NCBI GenBank assembly: GCA_022827195.1 | Contig: JAJDTL010000019.1 | Coordinates: forward strand, 62,001-126,000 | Length of the DNA stretch: 64,000 bases | Source of the DNA: Caldilineaceae bacterium | Lineage (GTDB): Bacteria > Chloroflexota > Anaerolineae > Caldilineales > Caldilineaceae | Direction of reading: 5' to 3' | Made by a program: the position numbers and the translations under genes | The notes under the pieces: model-generated | What the model saw: only the letters and a program-made list of their open reading frames with translations | Databases searched by the model: none | Told to the model about the DNA's origin: nothing | Part shown: positions 25,787 through 33,929 of the stretch, in pieces | Position numbering within the stretch: position 1 is the stretch's first letter | Layout: every line of letters starts with the position of its first letter

Positions 25787-26965
25787 CTAAAAACCGCCCC
25801 CCGGCAGCCGCGCAAACTCCGCCATCACCTCGAGCAGACGCGCGTTCTCCTCCGGCGGCCGCGACGCGATGCGGATATGATCGGGCAGACCGAACGAGGT
25901 GCAGTCGCGCACGAACATGCGCTCCGCCACCAGCCGGTCGCGCATCGCCTGGGCGTTCCCCACCGGCAGCAGAAAGTAGCTGACCGACGTCGGCAGCGGC
26001 GCGTAGCCGCACGCGCGCAGGCCCGCCTGCAGCGCCCGCGTCTCCTCGCGCAGCCGCGCCGTCGTCTCCTCGCGCCAGGTCAGCTCGTCGAGCGCGACCA
26101 GGCCGGCCAGCTGCGCCACGCCGTTGACGCTCCACGGCGGCTGCACGTCCTGCAGCCGTTCGATGGTCGACGGCGCCGCCAGCAGATAGCCGAGCCGCAG
26201 CCCGCCCAGAGAGAAGTCCTTCGTCATCGAGCGCAGCACGATCCAGCCCGGCCCGCGCGCGGGCCGCCCGTTCGTCGCCGACAACACCCACTGCGCCGCG
26301 CTCCACGGGTCCTCCGTGAACTCGGCGTAGGCCTCGTCGACGATCCAGAGCGCGTCCGGCGCGCCCTCCCACAGATAGCGCAGCTCGCCCGGCGTCAGAT
26401 ACTCTCCGGTCGGGTTGTTGGGGTTGCAGATGAAGACGAGCCAGGGCGCAGCCGCTTCAAGCGCCTTGCGCGTCTGCTCGACCGTCGTGCCGGCCGGCGC
26501 GAAACGGTTGCCGAATCCGCCCGCCGCGCCTACCCGGCGGCGCGAAGCGGAGGGGTCGTAAATGCGCTGCCAGCCGGGCAGCGGGAAGTAGACCGGATGA
26601 CCGCCGGCCATGATGACACCGTCGGCGTATTCGCTGAACGTGGGCGAGAGAATGGCCGCGTTGCGGTTGTTTCCGTAGGCGTGCGCCAGCAGCCAGATCA
26701 GGTCGGCCGTGCCGTTCCCGACCAGCACCGCGCCCGGCGGCAGGCCGTGGTAGGCGCCGATCCTCTCGCGCAGCCGCTGGCTGCGGCTGTCGGGGTAGCG
26801 GGCCAGAAAGGAGCGGCTGATCTCCGCCTGCACCGCCTCGACCACCGACGGCGGCGGCCCGTAGGGGTTGATGTTGGAAGAAAAGTAGACGACCTCGGAC
26901 GGGTCCAGCCCCAACGCATCCAGCTCGGCGTAGTCCGGTGTCCCATGAATCGATGTGGTTGGCAT
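25787..26965 (-). CDS. PLP-dependent class I/II aminotransferase, CobD/HisC-like
   Basis: The 392-residue enzyme begins with the CobD-like HGTPDYAELDALGLDPSEVVYFSSNINPYGPPPSVVEAV. It has GNGTADLIWLLAHAY for the cofactor phosphate, FICNPNNPTGEYL with the conserved Asn, WIVDEAYAEF with the pyridine-binding Asp, and the Schiff-base lysine in SMTKDFSLGGLRLGY. CobD makes aminopropanol phosphate for cobamides and HisC makes histidinol phosphate; this sequence has features of both and no pathway neighbours, so the substrate is open. The ATG at 26965 is chosen; a GTG at 27013 adds 16 residues with a GGAGGAG directly before it and cannot be excluded. Confidence 0.88.
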   Translation of the reverse strand: MPTTSIHGTPDYAELDALGLDPSEVVYFSSNINPYGPPPSVVEAVQAEISRSFLARYPDSRSQRLRERIGAYHGLPPGAVLVGNGTADLIWLLAHAYGNNRNAAILSPTFSEYADGVIMAGGHPVYFPLPGWQRIYDPSASRRRVGAAGGFGNRFAPAGTTVEQTRKALEAAAPWLVFICNPNNPTGEYLTPGELRYLWEGAPDALWIVDEAYAEFTEDPWSAAQWVLSATNGRPARGPGWIVLRSMTKDFSLGGLRLGYLLAAPSTIERLQDVQPPWSVNGVAQLAGLVALDELTWREETTARLREETRALQAGLRACGYAPLPTSVSYFLLPVGNAQAMRDRLVAERMFVRDCTSFGLPDHIRIASRPPEENARLLEVMAEFARLPGGGF

Positions 26966-27289
26966 ATCCAGGTCCGGTTCGTACGCCGCTGTGGGGCGCG
27001 ACGCCCAACTCACCTCCTCCGGAATATGCTATCATAACGGGAACTCGCGCGCCACCTGCAGGCCAATACCGGCAGGCCCGCCGCGGCCGGTTTCCAACAG
27101 CCAATTTCCAACGGAAAACCGGCGCCGGCGGCCCCGCGCCCAGCTACCGCTTTCCAGCCGCCGCCCGCCCCATTTGCGCGACCTCTGCTCTGCTGGTAGA
27201 TTGCGGGCATCGATCCGCCGCGGCCCCGGCCGCGCCCCCAGCGCCCGGGCAGCAGCCTGCCCCGCACCGCAAAACCGACAGGAACGCCC
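26966..27289. promoter_or_regulatory. Divergent promoter region
   Basis: This 324-base gap separates the aminotransferase (minus) from the YbaK gene (plus). On the minus strand TATGATA at about 27028-27034 is a plausible -10 box just before GGAGGAG. On the plus strand AGGA, six bases before the YbaK ATG, is a ribosome site. The remainder is GC-rich and holds no gene that I can support. Confidence 0.35.
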
Positions 27290-27790
27290 ATGCGCACACC
27301 CGACGATCTGCAACGCTATATCGACGAGAACGGGATCGAAGCCGAGCTGCTGCGCGATATCGGCGACACACCGACCGTGCCGGCCGCGGCCGCCGCCCTG
27401 GGCGTGCAGCCGGAGCGCATTCTCAAGACGCTGCTCTTCCTCGCGCAGAAGCCGGGGCAACCCGACGCGCCGCCCGCGCCCTTCGTCGTCATCAGCCACG
27501 GCGAGCGCCGCGTCGAGAAACGGCCGCTGGCCGACCTTCACGGCGTCGGCATCAAGCGCATCAAGCTGGCCGCGCCCGCTGTCGTCCTCGATCTGCTCGG
27601 CTATCCCGCCGGCGGTGTGCCCCCCTTCGGCCACCGCAGCGCCGCGCCGGTCCTGCTCGACAGCTCGATCGAGACGCTGTCCGCAGGCGACGTCTTCGCC
27701 GGCGGCGGCGACGACCGCACGATGCTGCGCCTGACCATTGCCGAGCTGGTGCGCGTCGCCCAGCCGCGCGTGGTCTCTCTCAGTACCTAG
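27290..27790 (+). CDS. YbaK/EbsC-type aminoacyl-tRNA deacylase
   Basis: The 166-residue protein is a single YbaK/ProX editing domain, which hydrolyses mischarged aminoacyl-tRNA (for example Cys-tRNAPro). Visible features are the N-terminal ELLRDIGDTPTVPAAAAALGVQPERILKTLLFLA, the conserved catalytic-lysine region ILKTLLF, and the GYPAGGVPPFGHRSAAPVLLDSSI loop, which matches the GxxxGGxxPxG signature. The length is normal. A ribosome site lies six bases upstream. It stands alone between an aminotransferase and a large spacer. Confidence 0.9.
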   Translation: MRTPDDLQRYIDENGIEAELLRDIGDTPTVPAAAAALGVQPERILKTLLFLAQKPGQPDAPPAPFVVISHGERRVEKRPLADLHGVGIKRIKLAAPAVVLDLLGYPAGGVPPFGHRSAAPVLLDSSIETLSAGDVFAGGGDDRTMLRLTIAELVRVAQPRVVSLST

Positions 27791-27951
27791 GCCGCCTCCC
27801 TGATGAAACCCCGATGTTCTGCCCAACGGCCGTGCCGGCAGGACGCCCATCAATCCAGGCTGCCCCTCTTCTGAAAACAGGTCGTTGGATATGGGACCCC
27901 TATCAGAAACCAGGGACGAACAACGAAAATTAGCCAAAAAACCGAAATCGC

Positions 27952-28074
27952 GTGCAAATGAGCTCCGACCGTGCTACGCTGTAGATATCATGCCTATCCA
28001 TCCGACACCACCAACCCAATTCCGCAAAATTCCTGCAAGAGCACGAAGAACCTGCTACTCTGTAGATGTCATGC
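27952..28074 (+). promoter_or_regulatory. Tandem promoter-like elements repeated at 81 bases
   Basis: TGCTACGCTGTAGATATCAT (from 27972) and TGCTACTCTGTAGATGTCAT (from 28053) form two near-identical 22-base copies. In both, an xTGCAA box lies exactly 17 bases before TACnCT, which is itself preceded by TGC, the extended -10 form, and an ATG follows ten bases later. This geometry fits two tandem sigma-70-like promoters, perhaps leaderless. The two ATGs are in one frame, which stays open to 28394, but that frame has no recognisable product. The alternative is a coding repeat of 27 codons. Confidence 0.4.
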
Positions 28075-28160
28075 AATTCCAACCGCCGGATTCTGCCCGA
28101 TATTCGCCCGAAATACCGCCAATCCCGGCGCCGGACACCCCCCTTCGGGAAAAAAATATA

Positions 28161-28220
28161 GGGCGACATTGGACGACATTGGGGGACATTGGGGGACATT
28201 GGGGGACATATGTCCCCCTT
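28161..28220. repeat. Five phased decamers followed by an 18-base perfect palindrome
   Basis: Five consecutive ten-base units (gggcgacatt, ggacgacatt, gggggacatt twice, gggggacata) run into the palindrome GGGGGACATATGTCCCCC at 28201-28218. The period equals one helical turn, so a protein would see all copies on one face. It sits in the 805-base gap 27791-28595, which otherwise holds only the element at 27952 and AT-richer unassigned DNA before the dehydrogenase gene. Confidence 0.65.
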
Positions 28221-28595
28221 GGACGCCAAAACGAGAGAATTTCGGTCACAAGAGACGAAGGCGCCGGACGGCCGCCATCCCGACTTCGCAAACATGCAAA
28301 TTCTGGGACCAACGGCCGCACAAGCCAGGCTGGTTCTGTGAGGCTGAGAACGTCGAAACGCTCGGTCTCACACGGGAAATTGTATGGGAAATGAAAAGGA
28401 CCCGATTGAAACCAGGAGCCTTCACATTCGGCTTCGAGGGTGAGACGTCTGAAATCCCGGGATGCAACTCTTGCCGGAAATCGTGGTATCAAAAGGGATC
28501 ACTATTGGTTTTCGGCTTTCAGTTTCTGTTTTTTTCGCTGCAGGGTTCGTTGACAACCGACCATTTGGCAAGTCGCAAATAAAGCGGAGGCAAAC

Positions 28596-29654
28596 ATGAC
28601 ACAAACAGGACAGGCGGTCATAGCCGAGGGACAGACCTTCACTGTTGCCGAATATCCCGTACCCGACCCGGCGCCGGGCACCGTCCTGCTGCGGCAGGAG
28701 CTGGCCGGCATCTGCGGCACCGATCTGCACTGGTGGCAGCAGGGCATCGAGCCGGCGATGCTCCTGGGGCATGAAAACGTCGGCATCATCGAGGCGCTCG
28801 GCAAGGGCGTGACGACCGACGACCTCGGCACGCCGGTCAAAGAGGGCGATCGCGTCGTCTTCCATCCCCGCAACAGCGGCATCTCCAACGGCATGCGCGG
28901 CCCGGATGAGCCCTTCAGCGGCGGGTTCGCCGACTACATCTACCTGACCGACCCGATGCGCTGCATGATCAGATCGGAAAAGCCGCCGCAGGTCGGCGTG
29001 CTCGCCGAACCGTTCACGATCGGCGTCCACGCCGCGCTGCGCGCCAACATCAAGATCGGCGATACCGTCGTCATCCAGGGCTCCGGCCCGATCGGCATCA
29101 TGTGCATGATCGCCGCCAGGATCAGCGGCGCCGGCAAACTGATCGTCATCGGCGGGCCCGCCGGCCGCCTCGAGCTCGCCCGCAAACTCGGCGCCCACGA
29201 AACGGTCGACATCGGCGCCGTGCCCGACGCCGGCGAGCGCAAGGAGATCGTGCTGGGGTCGACGCCCGGCCGCGCCGGCGGCGACGTGGTCATCGAGGCC
29301 GCCGGCTTCCTGCCCGCCTTCCCCGAAGGGCTCGAGCTTGTCAAACAGGACGGCGTCTTCGTCGAGGCCGGTCACTTCGTCGACGTCGGCACCGTCGAGG
29401 TCAATCCGAACCGCCATTTTCTGCGCCCCAACCTGCGCCTGGAAGGCGTGTGGGGCAGCCGCTATGAACACTTCATCCGCGCCGTGTCGGTCATGGAGAG
29501 CGGCGACGTCGACTTCGCCGCCGTGATCAGCCATGAGCTGCCGCTCGAGCGCGTGCGCGAGGGCTTCGACGCCCTCAACGGCAACTACGAACTCGACGGC
29601 AGGACCGCCTTCAAGATCGCGGTGCGCGGCGCCTTCGCCGCGGGAGCCGGTTGA
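28596..29654 (+). CDS. Zinc-dependent medium-chain (MDR) alcohol dehydrogenase
   Basis: The 352-residue enzyme has the catalytic zinc ligands of MDR dehydrogenases: Cys in AGICGTDLHWW, His-Glu in LLGHENVG, and a Rossmann NAD(P) loop VVIQGSGPIGIMC. The structural-zinc four-cysteine lobe is absent, as in several sugar and polyol dehydrogenase branches. EPFTIGVHAAL and the C-terminal DFAAVISHELPLERVREGF match family blocks. GGAGG five bases before the ATG gives a firm start. It follows the decamer/palindrome region and may be controlled from there. The substrate is unknown. Confidence 0.9.
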   Translation: MTQTGQAVIAEGQTFTVAEYPVPDPAPGTVLLRQELAGICGTDLHWWQQGIEPAMLLGHENVGIIEALGKGVTTDDLGTPVKEGDRVVFHPRNSGISNGMRGPDEPFSGGFADYIYLTDPMRCMIRSEKPPQVGVLAEPFTIGVHAALRANIKIGDTVVIQGSGPIGIMCMIAARISGAGKLIVIGGPAGRLELARKLGAHETVDIGAVPDAGERKEIVLGSTPGRAGGDVVIEAAGFLPAFPEGLELVKQDGVFVEAGHFVDVGTVEVNPNRHFLRPNLRLEGVWGSRYEHFIRAVSVMESGDVDFAAVISHELPLERVREGFDALNGNYELDGRTAFKIAVRGAFAAGAG

Positions 29655-29826
29655 GCGGGACTCTGTTCGCGGCTGGCAATCTCCACAGGTGAGAGTTTCG
29701 TGCATGGCCCCGCTCTGTCAATCAACAGCGCAGAAACCGCGGACCGCATCATCAGGGAGAATACCGAGAGGCTCACACATGCCGCGGCAATCGCTCTGTG
29801 ATTCCTGCCCGTCAATAGCGGAAAAG

Positions 29827-29914
29827 GTCGGCATAGAACTTCAGAGTGCCGACTTTAATTGACAGCGGCGCTGTGGCCCTGTAAAATGTCGGCATCTGCC
29901 ATCACAAAGCCGAC
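29827..29914 (+). promoter_or_regulatory. Promoter and operator of the AbiE locus
   Basis: A strong sigma-70 promoter is visible: TTGACA (29859-29864), a 17-base spacer, TAAAAT (29882-29887). Inverted copies of one word surround it: GTCGGCA at 29827-29833 facing TGCCGAC at 29847-29853, and GTCGGCA at 29888-29894 facing GCCGAC at 29909-29914. One pair lies just before the -35 box and one just after the -10 box. AbiEi proteins are known to repress their own operon by binding inverted repeats at the promoter, so these are likely its operators. Confidence 0.7.
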
Positions 29915-29928
29915 GGGGGCGACAAGCA

Positions 29929-30531
29929 ATGACCGCTGAACTCAACGCGGAGATTCTTCATCAAGCCGGTATAGGGAGCTTCTTTCGCCCCAGCCAATTG
30001 GAGCCCCTGGGAATCCCCTACCACAGGCTGCGCCAGCTTGAGGCGAACCAGACCGTCGAACGCATCGGCTGGGGTCTCTACCGGCTTGCCGCCGCCGAAC
30101 CGACCGAGCGCTACTCGGTCGCCTCCGTTTGCGCCCGCGTCCCCAACTCGATCGTATGTCTCCTTTCGGCGCTCCGGGTATTTGGTATCGGCACACAACT
30201 CCCGTATCAGGTCTGGATCGCCATTCCGCACAAGGCAAAACCTCCTGCGCTGACCAATGTAAGCCTCCGTTTGCTCCGATTTAGCGGCGCAGCCTGGACC
30301 TATGGCGTCGAAGAGACGAAGTTCGAATCGGTACCCGCGCGCATCACCTCCCCAGCTCGCACGGTGGTTGACTGTTTCCGGTTCGAACGCCTTATCGGGC
30401 GAGAGGCCGCGCTGGAGGCTCTGCGAGAGGCGCTACAGGACAAAAAGGTGACCATCGCCGCGCTGGCGCGCACGCTCGAGGTTTTACCCTCGCGCCGCCT
30501 CAAATCGATACTGCAAACGGGCATCCTATGA
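29929..30531 (+). CDS. abiEi: AbiEi-type antitoxin/repressor of a type IV toxin-antitoxin system
   Basis: The 200-residue protein starts with a winged-helix DNA-binding domain (GIGSFFRPSQLEPLGIPYHRLRQLEANQTVERIGWGLYRLA). It continues with the AbiEi_4-like domain SIVCLLSALRVFGIGTQLPYQVWIAIPHKAKPP and ITSPARTVVDCFRF, which are hallmark blocks. AbiEi counteracts the AbiEii nucleotidyltransferase toxin and represses the operon. The protein appears full length. The stop overlaps the start of the toxin gene by four bases. Its promoter carries two inverted-repeat operators. Confidence 0.9.
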   Translation: MTAELNAEILHQAGIGSFFRPSQLEPLGIPYHRLRQLEANQTVERIGWGLYRLAAAEPTERYSVASVCARVPNSIVCLLSALRVFGIGTQLPYQVWIAIPHKAKPPALTNVSLRLLRFSGAAWTYGVEETKFESVPARITSPARTVVDCFRFERLIGREAALEALREALQDKKVTIAALARTLEVLPSRRLKSILQTGIL

Positions 30532-30779
30532 CCTCAAACGCCGCCGCCTCAATCAGGGCGCGTCTGCTCAACAAGGCAAGAAACGTTGGAGCAGAGTTTG
30601 AACTCTTTCTCGTCCGCTACGCCTGCGAGCGCTTTCTCTACCGCTTGGGCGAGTCAACCTTGCGCGACAGGTTCATTCTGAAAGGGGCGGCTCTCCTGGC
30701 TTTATGGATGGAGGAACCCTTTCGCTCGACACGTGACATCGACAGGCTTGGCGCCCCGCGCCCCGTAACGGAGAAGTAG
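30528..30779 (+). CDS. AbiEii toxin, truncated after the DxD motif
   Basis: The 83-residue product begins like AbiEii/DUF1814 toxins: NKARNVGAEFELFLVRYACERFLYRLGESTLRDRFILKGAALLALWMEEPFRSTRDID. This includes the KGA(A/L) loop and the DxD metal site of the nucleotidyltransferase fold. Full-length toxins are about 280-300 residues. Here the frame leaves the family immediately after the aspartates and stops, and the AddB gene begins three bases later. The truncated protein should be inactive. The junction suggests a deletion that fused the AbiE promoter to the addBA operon, which may now depend on it. Confidence 0.8.
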   Translation: MTSNAAASIRARLLNKARNVGAEFELFLVRYACERFLYRLGESTLRDRFILKGAALLALWMEEPFRSTRDIDRLGAPRPVTEK

Positions 30780-30782
30780 TCG

Positions 30783-33700
30783 ATGCAGGATTCCACCGTA
30801 TTCATTGAACCGATCAGACAGGCGCAGGAACGCCTCGAAGACCTCCTGCGCCAGTACCAGGCCAAAGACCCCTTCGCGCCCGTCACCGTCATCGTGCCAA
30901 CCTCCTTTGCCGGCCTCCACCTGCGCCGCGACATCGGCCGCCGCGGCCTCGTCAACGTGCGCTTCATGGTGCTCGCCCGCCTCGCCGAGCTGCTCGGCGC
31001 CCCGCAGCTGGCGGCCGCAGGACAGAGACCGCTCAAGCCGCTGATCGAGTTTGCCGAAGTGCGCCGCGCGGCGGGCGTGGCCGCCGGTGCCTTCGAACCC
31101 TTCCGCGCCCATCCCTCCTTTCATGCCGCCCTGCGCCGAACATTCCGCGAACTCCGCTACGCCGCGCCCGACACGCTCGACGCTCTCGAACGGCAGGGGG
31201 AGATTTCCGCTGAAATCGTCCGGCTGTACGCACGCTTTCGCAACCTGACCGCCTCCCTCTATGACCGCGAAACGCTCGCCGAATCCGCCGCCGACGCCGT
31301 CGACAGCGGCGGCGCCACCGCGCTCGACGCGCTCGGATCGGTGATCGCCTATCTGCCGCACGACCTCACGCCGGGCGAGCAGAAACTGCTGCAGGCCTTG
31401 CGCAACGCGGGGAACTGCGCCACAGTCCTGGGCGTCACCGACGACGAAGAGACCGACAGAACTATGCTCGCGGGCGCCACGGCCCCCAGCGCTCGCCTCC
31501 CCGAACCGCAAGACGCACCGGCGCGCACCCCGCGCGCGTCAAAGCTGCTGATCGCCTCGGATATCCGCGAAGAGGTGCGCAGCGTCGTGCGAGAGATCGC
31601 CGCGGCCGCGCACGCCGGCACACCGTTCGCGCGGATCGCCGTCCTCTACTGGCAACGGGAGCCCTACGCCTCGATCCTGGCAGAACAGTTCGAAATCGCC
31701 GGCATTCCGACCGCCGGTCCGCCGCCGGGAAGGCTGGCCGCGACCGCGGTCGGACGCATGGTCAAGGGCATGGTCGACCTGGCCGGCAGCGATCTGGCCA
31801 GGGACGAGGTCATGCGCTGGCTCACCTCCTGCCCGGTAAAGGCCGACCGCGGGGATTACAGCCCCTCACGCTGGGACGCGCTCTCGCGAGAGGCCGGCGT
31901 CGTCGCCGGAATTGAGCAGTGGCGCGACCGTCTTGCACGCTATGCGGCGCGCCAGGCGCGGGCGGGCAGTGACCGGGACGAAGAGTTGTCTGAGGCAGAG
32001 CGAATCCTGATGGAACAGACACAGAGCGAGGCGCGGGCTTTACAAAAGTTCATGTTGCGGCTGCACGACGACCTGGCCCAAGCCGCAAGCTGCCGCACCT
32101 GGCCGCAGCTCGTCAAATGGGCCGAGCATCTGATCGCGCGGTACCTCGACGCAGACGCGCTCCTCCCGGAGGAGCGGGAAAACTTCGAAAAGCTCCAGGC
32201 CGATCTGCCGGAGCTGGCAGCCCTCGCCGGCGAGGACATCGTTACGCTCGATGATTTCCGAGCCGCGCTCAACGAGACGCTTAAGCGCTCCCCCGCCAAA
32301 ACGGGCGCGCTGGGCGAAGGCCTCTTCGTCGGCCCCGTCGAAAGCGCCCTCGGAATGCGATTCGACAGAGTGTATCTGATCGGCATGGTCGAGGGCGTGG
32401 TGCCCTCGCGACCTTCCGACGATCCCCTGCTGCCGGAACAGGAACGCACGCGCGCCGGCCTCCCCGCGCGGCGCGGCGCGGCCGCCCAACGCTACGCCTA
32501 CCTCGCCGCGGCATCGGCCGGACGCGCCACTGTTCTTACCTTCGCCCGCAGCAACAACATCGCCCAGAGGGAGCAGCATCCGTCGCACTGGTTCCTGGAA
32601 ACGGCCTCCCGTCTGCACGGCTCACCCATCTACCCCTCAATGCTCTCCTCTCCCGACGAGCTCGCCGCCTTGCGCGCACAGCCATGGTTTGAAGAGGTGG
32701 CCTCGGCGCAGGCCGGCATCAGCGGCCTGTCCCGGTCGCAGCCCGCCGACCTCCACGATTACGACCTCCACCGCCTGTGGCGCTGGCGCGACAACGGCGA
32801 ACGCATACGCGATCACCACTTGGCCGCGCCGGAAACTGTGCTGGCGAGCGCGCTGGAAATGCAGCAGGCCAGGAAGAGCGCCGGGCTGACACACTGGGAC
32901 GGAGACCTTTCCGGGGCAGCGTCATCCTCCGGGCGCATCGGGCTCTCCAGCAGCGCAATCTTCTCGCCGACGCGGCTTGAGACTTGGGCCGCCTGTCCCT
33001 TCAAATACTTTCTGTCGAACGTTCTCGGCCTCGCCGCGCTCGAGCAGCCGGAGGAGCTCGCAACGATTTCAGCAATGGAGCGCGGATCGGTCGTCCACTC
33101 GACGCTCGAACGCTTCATCCACGCCGTGCAGGAGCAGGGAACGGTCCCTCAGCCCAAACAGCCCTGGAGCGATGAGCAGCGCAGCCTGCTCCTGCAGATC
33201 GCGGGTGACGTGTTCGAGGATGCCGAGCAGCGCGGCGTGACCGGCAAACAGCTCCTGTGGGAGGTGGCGCAGGAGGAAATCCGCAGCGACCTGCTCGGCT
33301 TCCTGGAAGCGGACCTTAAGCTGCGCAAGAAGTACGGCGTCTCGCCCCATGCAGTTGAAGTCGCATTCGGACCCGTCCAACACCGTCGCGGCGATACCGT
33401 ACCGCAGGAACCCGTCGAGTGGTCGAGTCGGAAGACAGGCACGGTCCGCTTCCGCGGCTTCATCGACCGCATCGACATTTCGCCAGATGGAAATACCGTT
33501 CTCGTGCTCGATTATAAGACGGGCAGTTCGAGGGCATATGGGAGCTTGAAAAAAGACCCTGTCCAGCGCGGCAAGCGCCTGCAGCTGCCCGTTTACGGTC
33601 TCGCCGCACAGCAGATGTTAGGCCAGGGAATTGACGTGAAGGTCGCTTACTGGTTCATGTCGTCGGAGGGGAAGCTCAGCACACAGCCCACCCCGGCCGG

Positions 33701-33929
33701 GCGCCTCGAAGATATGCTTGACCCCTTCGCCGATGCCGTGGGGACCATTAGCGACGGCATCGGCGAGGGCCTTTTCCCCGCCAATCCGGGAACAGGCGCG
33801 ACCAATTGCCGCCACTGCGACTTCAAAAATCTCTGCCCCACGCGGCGCGAGCGCCACTGGCGCCAGAAGCGCCGCGATCCACGCCTGGCCGCCTACGCGG
33901 CGCTGGCCGAAGGGGAGGCAAACCCATGA
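30783..33929 (+). CDS. addB: AddB-like helicase-nuclease subunit with Fe-S nuclease domain
   Basis: The 1048-residue protein is the AddB-type subunit of a double-strand-break resection complex. The N-terminal two thirds are an inactivated UvrD-like fold (VTVIVPTSFAGLHLRRDI, then RVYLIGMVEGVVPSRPSDDPLLPEQER, typical of AddB). The C-terminal PD-(D/E)XK nuclease shows GFIDRIDISPDGNTVLVLDYKTGSS near residues 895-915. The four iron-sulfur cysteines are one in AACPFKYFL (about residue 738) and three in CRHCDFKNLC (about 1009-1018). The Walker A motif is absent, as expected. It overlaps addA by four bases and starts three bases after the truncated AbiEii gene. Confidence 0.92.
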   Translation: MQDSTVFIEPIRQAQERLEDLLRQYQAKDPFAPVTVIVPTSFAGLHLRRDIGRRGLVNVRFMVLARLAELLGAPQLAAAGQRPLKPLIEFAEVRRAAGVAAGAFEPFRAHPSFHAALRRTFRELRYAAPDTLDALERQGEISAEIVRLYARFRNLTASLYDRETLAESAADAVDSGGATALDALGSVIAYLPHDLTPGEQKLLQALRNAGNCATVLGVTDDEETDRTMLAGATAPSARLPEPQDAPARTPRASKLLIASDIREEVRSVVREIAAAAHAGTPFARIAVLYWQREPYASILAEQFEIAGIPTAGPPPGRLAATAVGRMVKGMVDLAGSDLARDEVMRWLTSCPVKADRGDYSPSRWDALSREAGVVAGIEQWRDRLARYAARQARAGSDRDEELSEAERILMEQTQSEARALQKFMLRLHDDLAQAASCRTWPQLVKWAEHLIARYLDADALLPEERENFEKLQADLPELAALAGEDIVTLDDFRAALNETLKRSPAKTGALGEGLFVGPVESALGMRFDRVYLIGMVEGVVPSRPSDDPLLPEQERTRAGLPARRGAAAQRYAYLAAASAGRATVLTFARSNNIAQREQHPSHWFLETASRLHGSPIYPSMLSSPDELAALRAQPWFEEVASAQAGISGLSRSQPADLHDYDLHRLWRWRDNGERIRDHHLAAPETVLASALEMQQARKSAGLTHWDGDLSGAASSSGRIGLSSSAIFSPTRLETWAACPFKYFLSNVLGLAALEQPEELATISAMERGSVVHSTLERFIHAVQEQGTVPQPKQPWSDEQRSLLLQIAGDVFEDAEQRGVTGKQLLWEVAQEEIRSDLLGFLEADLKLRKKYGVSPHAVEVAFGPVQHRRGDTVPQEPVEWSSRKTGTVRFRGFIDRIDISPDGNTVLVLDYKTGSSRAYGSLKKDPVQRGKRLQLPVYGLAAQQMLGQGIDVKVAYWFMSSEGKLSTQPTPAGRLEDMLDPFADAVGTISDGIGEGLFPANPGTGATNCRHCDFKNLCPTRRERHWRQKRRDPRLAAYAALAEGEANP

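Noticed and set aside
27990..28394. 134-codon plus frame across the promoter-like repeats and decamers
   Set aside because: No recognisable domain, odd composition, and it crosses a palindrome and tandem repeat; kept only as an alternative explanation.
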